In this document: positions 58,218-64,000 of the stretch, one piece after another | Layout: each line of letters opens with the position of its first letter | Position numbering within the stretch: the stretch's first letter is position 1 | Source: an uncultured Actinomycetes bacterium | Lineage (GTDB): Bacteria > Actinomycetota > Acidimicrobiia > Acidimicrobiales > RAAP-2 | Length of the DNA: 64,000 bases | Direction of reading: 5' to 3' | NCBI GenBank assembly: GCA_903825305.1 | Contig: CAIKAC010000011.1 | Span: 1 to 64,000 of the forward strand | Notes under the pieces: generated by a model | What the model was told of the DNA's origin: nothing | Databases searched by the model: none | The model's input: the letters and a program-made list of their open reading frames with translations, nothing else | Program-made: the position numbers and the translations under genes

Positions 58218-59729
58218 ATGGCTGAAGAGGTAGAAGGTACAGGCGCCACGATTGGCGGGTTTGTCGAAGGTCCGTTTGGTGCACCAGTACCTGAGTCACA
58301 GGAGAGTACTGAACTCAAGCACGACGAGTTGAATCTCTTCGATGCAACCGCTGTTGCGGTTTCATCGGTGGCTCCGGCCTATTCCTTGGCTACAGCTCTG
58401 GGTTCGATGTTCATCATCTCGGCGGTGGGTTTCAAAGCCCCTGGCATGGTGATCTTGTCATTCATTCCCATCCTCTTTATTGCCTATGCCTACTTCCACC
58501 TCAATCGCCGGAATCCCAATTGCGGTGCGAGCTACTCGTGGCTGGCTCAGGTTTTCCATCCAGGCATGGGCTGGTTCAATGGCTTTATCCAAGCTGGTAT
58601 CTCAACCATCTTTTGCATTCAGTCGCCGATTGTGGCGTCAACCTATACCTTGAGTTTCTTTGCATCGATTGGTTGGATTTCGCAATCGACCACGAACTCG
58701 CGAGGGTTGTTGATGATCCTCGGCCTCTTTTGGCTCGCCATCATCACCATCTTCTGCATCGTGGGAATTCGCTGGACGACAAACTTCCAGTGGATTCTGT
58801 GCATCATTGAGTACCTCGTTGTGGTGGGGATGTCCATTGGTGGCATCATCAAAGTGGCCGTCGACCCTTCAGCTCGTCACGCACACTTCAGCGCCGCATG
58901 GTTGAACCCACTTGGAGTACATAGCCTCGGGGCGATGGCCACCGCGTTAGCCATCGGAACGTTCTTGTTCTGGGGCTGGGACACCGCGGTGAATCTCAAC
59001 GAAGAGTCAAAGAATGCCAGCCGCACCCCTGGCCGTGCCGCCATCATCTCGATGTGGCTCATCTTGGCTGTGTTCTTGCTGAACTTCATTGCCGCAGAAA
59101 TCTTGCTCCCAACGAGCTCATTCTCGGCCTCCAACGTGTTGTTCGTCTTCGGTGAGGCCTTTGCTGGTAAGTGGGCGGGCTACCTGATGATCTTCGCAGT
59201 GCTGTCTTCTTCAGTTGCGACGACGCAAACGACCTTGCTGCCCGCAGCTCGTATCACCTATGCGATGTCTCGCGACGGCGTCTTCCCCAAGGCCTTCGGA
59301 CGCATTCACCCCAAGTTCCGCACCCCAGCGGTGGGCACGGCCATCTTGGGTTGCATCGCGGCAGCGGGCATTGTGATCGTCCAGTACACCTCAGCTGGTC
59401 AAAACATCATTGCCACCTTCACCAACAACGTCGGTGCCTTGGTGGCCTTCTACTACGGCATTACCGGAGTTGCTTGTGGTTGGGCCTTCCGTAAAGCATG
59501 GAAAGAAAAGACTGGTTTCACCATCACCGGCATCATCTTGCCGACCATCTCGGGCATTGTGCTCATCGCCATCATGATTTGGGACATCAAGTCCAATGGC
59601 TGGTCGGGCATGAAGTGGGACATCATCTTGTTGATCATCGCCGCTGTCCTGACACCCATCGTGGCGTTCAGAAAGCGGGACACCTCGTTCTTTAAGGCTA
59701 AAACGATCAGCTACGACACCATCGAGTAA
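58218..59729 (+). CDS. APC-family amino acid/polyamine permease
   Basis: 503 residues with twelve membrane helices and hydrophilic ends. The first helix region reads ATAVAVSSVAPAYSLATALG, then YFHLNRRNPNCGASYSWLAQVF, typical of APC transporters in amine-degradation clusters. It lies between the aldehyde dehydrogenase and alanine dehydrogenase genes, so it probably imports the amine or amino acid substrate. AAGGAGG lies 7 nt before the ATG. No unusual features apart from a roughly 40-residue acidic N-terminal tail. Confidence 0.9.
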   Translation: MAEEVEGTGATIGGFVEGPFGAPVPESQESTELKHDELNLFDATAVAVSSVAPAYSLATALGSMFIISAVGFKAPGMVILSFIPILFIAYAYFHLNRRNPNCGASYSWLAQVFHPGMGWFNGFIQAGISTIFCIQSPIVASTYTLSFFASIGWISQSTTNSRGLLMILGLFWLAIITIFCIVGIRWTTNFQWILCIIEYLVVVGMSIGGIIKVAVDPSARHAHFSAAWLNPLGVHSLGAMATALAIGTFLFWGWDTAVNLNEESKNASRTPGRAAIISMWLILAVFLLNFIAAEILLPTSSFSASNVLFVFGEAFAGKWAGYLMIFAVLSSSVATTQTTLLPAARITYAMSRDGVFPKAFGRIHPKFRTPAVGTAILGCIAAAGIVIVQYTSAGQNIIATFTNNVGALVAFYYGITGVACGWAFRKAWKEKTGFTITGIILPTISGIVLIAIMIWDIKSNGWSGMKWDIILLIIAAVLTPIVAFRKRDTSFFKAKTISYDTIE

Positions 59730-59777
59730 CAAGCGATACCTACAACAACAAAGAACCAACAAAGGGGTTGATTCAGC

Positions 59778-60899
59778 ATGGACATTGGCGTCCCTCGCGA
59801 AATTAAGACAGATGAACACCGTGTTGCGATTACACCGGCTGGTGTCTTCGAACTCGTGAAGGCTGGCCACAAGGTTCGCATCGAAGCTGGTGCGGGCGTG
59901 GGCTCATCAATCAGCGACGAAGCCTTTGTGGCTGCCGGAGCGGAAATGATCAAAGACGTTGATGACGTCTGGGCTAGCTCTGAGATGATCATGAAGGTAA
60001 AAGAACCCATCGCTGAGGAGTACCCACGCCTCGGGGCACGATCCGGCCAAGTGCTCTACACCTACTTGCACCTCGCAGCTTCGCTGCCGTGCACCGATGC
60101 ACTCGTTGCCGGTGGCAACACCGCCATTGCCTATGAGACGGTTCGACTGTCGAACAACACCTTGCCCTTGCTCACGCCGATGAGTGAAGTTGCCGGCCGG
60201 ATGGCCCCGTTGATGGGTGCGCATCACTTGATGCGGCCCGGGGGCGGTCGAGGCACCTTGATCTCGGGCGTGCCTGGCGTGATTGGCGCCAAAGTCGTCG
60301 TGATTGGTGCGGGCGTCGCTGGATTGGCATCAGCCACTCTGGCCGTTGGCCTGCAAGCCGACGTCACCATCTTGGACACGAATCTTGAGCGCTTGCGCGA
60401 TGTTGATCACCACTTCCAGGGTCGCGTTCAGACCTTGGCCTCTTCGTCATTGGCACTCGCCGAAGCGGTGAAGGATGCTGACATCGTCATTGGCGCCGTG
60501 CTGGTCGTCGGCGCCAAGGCGCCGAAATTGGTGACCGACGAGATGGTGGCCACGATGAAGCCTGGCTCGGTATTGGTTGACATTTCTGTTGACCAAGGCG
60601 GTTGCTTCGAATCGACGAAGGCTACGACGCACTCGGATCCCGTCTTCACGGTGGCGAACTCGTTGTTCTACTGCGTGGCCAACATGCCAGGTGCAGTGCC
60701 GAACACTTCGACGTTCGCATTGGCGAATGCCACCTTGCCCTATGCCGTACAGATTGCCAACAAGGGCTGGAAGAAGGCAGTGGGCGACGACGCAGCCCTC
60801 GCCGAAGGTGTGAATGTGACGGGTGGTGCGATCACCTATGCGCCGGTAGCTGAAGCGCATGGCTACACCTACCGAGCCCTGGCCGAAATCATCGGCTAG
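59778..60899 (+). CDS. ald: Alanine dehydrogenase
   Basis: 373 residues, normal length. The N-terminal PREIKTDEHRVAITP, the NAD-binding motif VVVIGAGVAGLASATLA (about 174-190) and the catalytic His/Asp segment HHLMRPGGGRGTL are as in bacterial L-alanine dehydrogenases. It deaminates alanine to pyruvate with NAD. In this locus it can recycle the pyruvate consumed by the class III aminotransferase and release ammonia. AAGGGG lies about 10 nt before the ATG. No terminator is seen before the convergent DUF5522 gene, 7 nt away. Confidence 0.95.
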   Translation: MDIGVPREIKTDEHRVAITPAGVFELVKAGHKVRIEAGAGVGSSISDEAFVAAGAEMIKDVDDVWASSEMIMKVKEPIAEEYPRLGARSGQVLYTYLHLAASLPCTDALVAGGNTAIAYETVRLSNNTLPLLTPMSEVAGRMAPLMGAHHLMRPGGGRGTLISGVPGVIGAKVVVIGAGVAGLASATLAVGLQADVTILDTNLERLRDVDHHFQGRVQTLASSSLALAEAVKDADIVIGAVLVVGAKAPKLVTDEMVATMKPGSVLVDISVDQGGCFESTKATTHSDPVFTVANSLFYCVANMPGAVPNTSTFALANATLPYAVQIANKGWKKAVGDDAALAEGVNVTGGAITYAPVAEAHGYTYRALAEIIG

Positions 60900-60906
60900 C
60901 CAAGCA

Positions 60907-61125
60907 TCACGGTTCCTTGAGATACGGGCAGTGACGACACCCTGAATTGCAACATGTGCCTCTCTTGAGGTGGGCCTGAGACGTGAACACCCAGTACCCC
61001 GTCACGGGGTCTCGGTACATGCTCAGGCCCGCCTTGAGGGCCGCACCATGGGCTGTCACGATGGCCTCAAAGTGTGGGTGCTCGGGGTTGAGCCGCGACG
61101 GGTGGGGGATGATTGGCGCTTCCAT
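60907..61125 (-). CDS. DUF5522-like small Cys-rich protein
   Basis: 72 residues. The pattern HPSRLNPEHPHFEAI, YRDPVTGYWVFTSQAHLKRG and a C-terminal CCNSGCRHCPY matches small actinobacterial DUF5522 proteins. Four Cys in the CC-x3-C-x2-C arrangement could bind zinc or an iron-sulfur cluster. The ATG at 61125 comes just after the stop of the quinone oxidoreductase gene (61130), so the two are probably cotranscribed. Function unknown. Confidence 0.8.
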   Translation of the reverse strand: MEAPIIPHPSRLNPEHPHFEAIVTAHGAALKAGLSMYRDPVTGYWVFTSQAHLKRGTCCNSGCRHCPYLKEP

Positions 61126-61129
61126 CAGA

Positions 61130-62074
61130 TCAAACTTGGAGGATGATCTTTCCGAATTTGGCACCTTCGACAAAACGCCCGTAGGCGGCCTCGGCTTGGT
61201 CAAGTCCATACCGAGCCACAACCGGAATGATGATGTCGCCGTTGGCTAGCGCCGGGATGAGGCGATCAGCCATGGCAGCTGCGATCTGACTCTTTTCTTC
61301 GACGTCACGAGCGCGAAGCGTAGAACCCGTGATCGTGGCTCGACTGGCCATGAGGCCGAGAAGATTTACCTCGGCCTTGGCTCCACCACCCACGCCAATG
61401 ACGACGACGCGGGCGAATTCAGCAAGTGAGCGCAGCACGCCATTGGTGAGACTCTGGGCGCCAACGAGCTCAATGACCACATCAAAGGGCCCTACGTCGA
61501 TAACGCCATCGGGGTCAACCACGCTGGCAGCACCAAGGGCGATCAGGTCGTCTCGTCGACTCAGATCGCGCACACAGGCGGTGACCTGTGCGCCGAGAAG
61601 CCGACCGATTTGGATTGCTGCGGTACCGACGCCCCCGGCTGCGCCGGTGACTAAGAGCCGCTCCCCGGGCAGCAAGAAACCCTGATTGACAATGGCGTCA
61701 TAGGCCGTGGTGAAGGCTTCGGGGAAGCCTCCAGCGGTCACGAGATCAACCGACTCGGGAACGCGCATCAAGGTTGTAGCGTCGGTAATGACGTGCGTAG
61801 CTTGCGCTCCGCCACCGACAATGCCCATCACGCGGTCGCCGATACTCCAGCCCGTCACATCTGGCCCGATGGCTTCGATAGTGCCGGAGAATTCGAGTCC
61901 GGGTACATCTTCTGGCCAACCCGGAGGGGCTGGGTAGAGGCCGCGGCGCTGCATCATGTCGGCCCCGTTAAGGCCAGCGCCCGCAACGGCGACGAGCACT
62001 TTGCCAGATTCTGGCAGCGGAGTTGCTCGCTCCACAATCGTTAGGGTTCCGTCATCGATGCTGAGCGCTCTCAT
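61130..62074 (-). CDS. Quinone oxidoreductase (zinc-less MDR family)
   Basis: 314 residues of the medium-chain dehydrogenase/reductase family, quinone-oxidoreductase branch: GLNGADMMQRRGLYPAPPG (about 33-51) and the NADPH-binding loop VTGAAGGVGTAAIQIGRLLGAQV (about 142-164) are present. It lacks the structural-zinc Cys cluster of alcohol dehydrogenases. It probably reduces quinones or reactive enones with NADPH. TAGCCT lies 8 nt before the ATG. It is divergent from the glutathione peroxidase-like gene with about 50 bp between starts, suggesting joint oxidative-stress control. Confidence 0.92.
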   Translation of the reverse strand: MRALSIDDGTLTIVERATPLPESGKVLVAVAGAGLNGADMMQRRGLYPAPPGWPEDVPGLEFSGTIEAIGPDVTGWSIGDRVMGIVGGGAQATHVITDATTLMRVPESVDLVTAGGFPEAFTTAYDAIVNQGFLLPGERLLVTGAAGGVGTAAIQIGRLLGAQVTACVRDLSRRDDLIALGAASVVDPDGVIDVGPFDVVIELVGAQSLTNGVLRSLAEFARVVVIGVGGGAKAEVNLLGLMASRATITGSTLRARDVEEKSQIAAAMADRLIPALANGDIIIPVVARYGLDQAEAAYGRFVEGAKFGKIILQV

Positions 62075-62114
62075 TACCTGTGAGGCTAGCGATGCTTGGC
62101 CTCCGTGGCGCCGC

Positions 62115-62120
62115 TAGGGT
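62115..62120 (+). promoter_or_regulatory. -10 box TAGGGT for leaderless peroxidase gene
   Basis: TAGGGT, 6 nt (GCGAGT), then the ATG at 62127. Confidence 0.55.
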
Positions 62121-62126
62121 GCGAGT

Positions 62127-62615
62127 ATGAGCCTCTTTGACATCCCCGTACACACCCTTGACGGCGCTGAGTCGTCGCTTGCCCCCCATGAAGGCAAGGC
62201 CCTGCTCCTGGTGAATGTGGCCTCGAAATGTGGCCTCACCCCTCAATATGAAGGCCTAGAAGCGCTGCAGAAGCGTTATGAAGACCGGGGATTCAGCGTG
62301 ATTGGCTTTCCCTGTAATCAATTCGCGGGCCAAGAGCCAGGAAGTGCTGAGGAAATCCAGACCTTCTGCTCGACGACCTACGGCGTGAGTTTCCCGCTGT
62401 ACGAAAAGATTGACGTGAACGGCGAGCATCGTCACCCCATCTACGCCGAGTTGGTGCAAACGCCAACCGCCGAAGGCGAAGCCGGTGACATCACGTGGAA
62501 CTTCGAAAAGTTTTTGATCTCGCCCATTGGTCAAATTGTGGGACGCTTCTCGCCCCGAACTGAGCCCGATGACCCGGCACTCGTTGCCGCCATCGAGGCC
62601 TATCTCCCGATCTAG
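62127..62615 (+). CDS. Glutathione peroxidase family protein (Cys type)
   Basis: 162 residues. The peroxidatic Cys is in NVASKCGLTPQY (about 30-41), FPCNQFAGQEPG (about 66-77) follows, and WNFEKFLI (about 131-138) completes the Cys-Gln-Trp-Asn active site of non-selenium Gpx enzymes, which usually use thioredoxin. It reduces peroxides. The ATG follows TAGGGT by 6 nt, leaderless. The HAD phosphatase gene starts 3 nt after the stop. Confidence 0.94.
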   Translation: MSLFDIPVHTLDGAESSLAPHEGKALLLVNVASKCGLTPQYEGLEALQKRYEDRGFSVIGFPCNQFAGQEPGSAEEIQTFCSTTYGVSFPLYEKIDVNGEHRHPIYAELVQTPTAEGEAGDITWNFEKFLISPIGQIVGRFSPRTEPDDPALVAAIEAYLPI

Positions 62616-62618
62616 TTC

Positions 62619-63284
62619 GTGGCGGCACCACTGGGCGCCATCTTTGATATGGATGGCGTCCTCATTGATTCCGAACCGCTGTGGCATATCGCCGAGGTTG
62701 AAATTTTTGGCGAACTCGGTGTGCCTTTAGATCGAGCGCAAACTCGTTCCACCAAGGGAATGCCTATCCCTGAGGTGACGACGTATTGGCACGAGCGCTT
62801 CCCTTGGAAGGGGAGCACTCCAGCCGAAGTCGCTGATCAGGTGGTTGATCGCGTCACGCAGCTCATTTTGGAGCAAGCCGAACCAATGCCCGGTGCGCGC
62901 GAGTTGGTCTTAGGCCTCGCCGAGGTGGGACCGGTAGCGCTCGCGTCATCGTCGCCAAAGCGGCTCATTGATGCGGTACTTGGCTCACTTGATTTGATGG
63001 ATGTGTTGGCACTGCGCTGTTCGGCAGAAGACGAAGCGTTTGGTAAGCCTCATCCGGCGGTGTTCATTACTGCGGCACAACGCATGGGCATCCAGCCCGA
63101 TCGCTGTGTGGTCATCGAAGATGCCCCAGCGGGAGTTCTCGCAGCCAAAGCCGCTCGCATGGCGTGTGTGGCCATCCCCGAAGCGTCAGAACGCACCCAC
63201 CCTCAGATCCTGATTGCAGACCTCGTTGTCGAAAGTCTTCGCGAGGTTGATGCGGCTCGAGCCTTGGCTTTGATTGAGCCTTAG
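62619..63284 (+). CDS. HAD-superfamily sugar-phosphate phosphatase
   Basis: 221 residues. HAD motif I is FDMDGVLIDSEPLW (about 9-22) with the nucleophile Asp and the general acid Asp two residues later. Motif II is ASSSPKRL and motifs III/IV are GKPHP and VVIEDAPAGVLAAKAA. The cap is alpha-helical, as in beta-phosphoglucomutase and YniC-like 2-deoxyglucose-6-phosphatases. Substrate uncertain. The GTG start lies 3 nt after the peroxidase stop. Its stop overlaps that of the GNAT gene by 4 nt (TTAG). Confidence 0.9.
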   Translation: MAAPLGAIFDMDGVLIDSEPLWHIAEVEIFGELGVPLDRAQTRSTKGMPIPEVTTYWHERFPWKGSTPAEVADQVVDRVTQLILEQAEPMPGARELVLGLAEVGPVALASSSPKRLIDAVLGSLDLMDVLALRCSAEDEAFGKPHPAVFITAAQRMGIQPDRCVVIEDAPAGVLAAKAARMACVAIPEASERTHPQILIADLVVESLREVDAARALALIEP

Positions 63285-63754
63285 GGCTTGGGCTTGAGAA
63301 AGCGCTTGGCCAGCGGATAATCAGAAACCTTGACCGGGAGCTCGTCGACGCGGGTCCAGCCTTGCTTTTCGTAAAAAGCAACGGCCTCTGGTTGCTTGGT
63401 GCCGGTTTCAAGTTCGAGTAACTCATGGCCGAGTTCAAAGCCTCGCCGTTCTGCTTCATCCATTAAGAGTTTGGCCAGACCGATTCGGCGAAGATCCGGC
63501 CGCACCCACAGTCGCTTGATCTCTGCGACTCGAGGCGCCACTTCTCTCAATCCCACGCAGCCAGCAAGGTGCCCATCGGCGCGCGCCACCAAGAACACAC
63601 CACGGGGAGGCTCGAAAGCGCTTTCGTCAAAGGGGTGTCGATCCGTGTCGACGCCATAGCGACGATCGAGTTCATCCTCGGCACAGGCCATCATGGCCCG
63701 AGCCGGGGTCGAGGCCAAGGGGACTTCGTGGAGGGTAATAGTGGGCGCTTGCAT
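63281..63754 (-). CDS. GNAT family N-acetyltransferase
   Basis: 157 residues. Acetyl-CoA-binding motif A reads EIKRLWVRPDLRRIGLAKLLMDEAERRG (about 79-106), with the Q/R-x2-G-x-A/G variant RRIGLA, and ETGTKQPEAVAFYEKQGW is motif B. Substrate unknown; this subgroup commonly acetylates small amines. The ATG at 63754 has no clear ribosome site. The convergent HAD phosphatase overlaps its stop by 4 nt. Confidence 0.88.
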   Translation of the reverse strand: MQAPTITLHEVPLASTPARAMMACAEDELDRRYGVDTDRHPFDESAFEPPRGVFLVARADGHLAGCVGLREVAPRVAEIKRLWVRPDLRRIGLAKLLMDEAERRGFELGHELLELETGTKQPEAVAFYEKQGWTRVDELPVKVSDYPLAKRFLKPKP

Positions 63755-63846
63755 GCTCGGATAATCGTAGAGGGAGAGCGCTACGGCCGAGTCGCGAGCG
63801 CCTTATCGGTAGGATTGCAGTTTCACCTTCCATGCAAGGAGCACCC

Positions 63847-64000
63847 GTGTTTCGCCCAGTGAGTCCCAAGATCGACTTTGTGGCCCTTGAGGTCGCCCAG
63901 CTCGACCGCTGGCGCCGTCACGAAGTATTTGAACGCTCCATGAGCAACCGCGAAGGTGCCGAGCCGTGGGTCTTTTATGAGGGCCCTCCGACGGCCAATG
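63847..64000 (+). CDS. ileS: Isoleucine--tRNA ligase, N-terminal part cut by window edge
   Basis: 51 codons from the GTG at 63847 to the window end. The translation begins FRPVSPKIDF and includes WVFYEGPPTAN, the start of the IleRS editing/HIGH region, which fixes the identity. AAGGAG lies 5 nt before the GTG, and a TAGGAT box at 63811-63816 could be its -10. No T-box antiterminator-like sequence is seen in the short leader. Confidence 0.9.
   Translation, partial: MFRPVSPKIDFVALEVAQLDRWRRHEVFERSMSNREGAEPWVFYEGPPTAN

Noticed and set aside
63755-63846. T-box riboswitch before ileS
   Set aside because: The leader is about 90 nt, and no T-box consensus (TGGNACCGCG-like) or specifier hairpin could be found.
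1-64000. Mobile elements, CRISPR arrays, rRNA genes or an origin
   Set aside because: No transposase or integrase motifs, no regularly spaced repeats, no rRNA-like sequence and no DnaA-box clusters were noticed on either strand.

Overview
The window looks like a chromosomal segment of an aerobic, heterotrophic actinobacterium, and the gene content would fit Acidimicrobiia; the class assignment is inference. Lineage signals are an actinobacterial-type cytochrome oxidase subunit IV, the clpS-DUF2017 pair, an imuA-imuB-dnaE2 mutagenesis cassette under a CGAAC-N4-GTTCG LexA box, a luciferase-like F420-type oxidoreductase, tRNA genes without encoded CCA, and many genes whose start codon lies 6-7 nt after a TANNNT -10 box, as in leaderless actinobacterial transcription. 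Genes are tightly packed on both strands. I see no transposase, integrase, prophage gene, CRISPR array or rRNA.

Layout: 1-5.4 kb (minus strand) holds terminal oxidase genes ctaC-ctaD-ctaF, tatA, a CopD-like membrane protein, an enoyl-CoA hydratase and a DedA protein. 5.4-8.7 kb (plus) has a DoxX-Rieske fusion followed by a two-component system. 8.7-16.7 kb contains a hydrolase, a flavin oxidoreductase, an O6-alkylguanine DNA repair protein, an MFS exporter, the three-gene proton-translocating transhydrogenase and an aldo/keto reductase. 16.9-21.7 kb carries an ABC1/UbiB kinase, a TetR regulator, a 3Fe-4S ferredoxin, gltX, a DUF218 protein, and tRNA-Gln and tRNA-Glu next to gltX.

22-31.9 kb is the most accessory-looking part. 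It has a glycine-rich surface protein with an LASTG sorting signal, a permease fused to two YHS metal-binding domains, two paralogous tiny His-containing membrane proteins each followed by a strong hairpin, a cyclopropane-fatty-acid-synthase-like enzyme, an ArdC-like metallopeptidase, and divergent rhodanese and rhodanese-metallo-beta-lactamase genes. 32-37.7 kb has a luciferase-like oxidoreductase, a DMT transporter and a heterodimeric ABC exporter. 37.7-41.1 kb is a nucleobase salvage locus (upp, cytosine-deaminase-like enzyme, purine-type phosphoribosyltransferase, NCS1 permease).

41.2-53.2 kb includes an MFS transporter, a serine/threonine dehydratase, a secreted repeat/FN3 protein, an SRAP DNA-damage protein, DUF2017 and clpS, the SOS-controlled imuA-imuB-dnaE2 operon, and a Rieske oxygenase with a membrane-protein partner. 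53.2-60.9 kb is an amine catabolism locus (flavin amine oxidase, class III aminotransferase, Lrp regulator; aldehyde dehydrogenase, APC permease, alanine dehydrogenase) in which alanine dehydrogenase could regenerate the pyruvate used by the aminotransferase. The end has a DUF5522 protein, a quinone oxidoreductase, a glutathione-peroxidase-like protein, a HAD phosphatase, a GNAT acetyltransferase and the 5' end of ileS.
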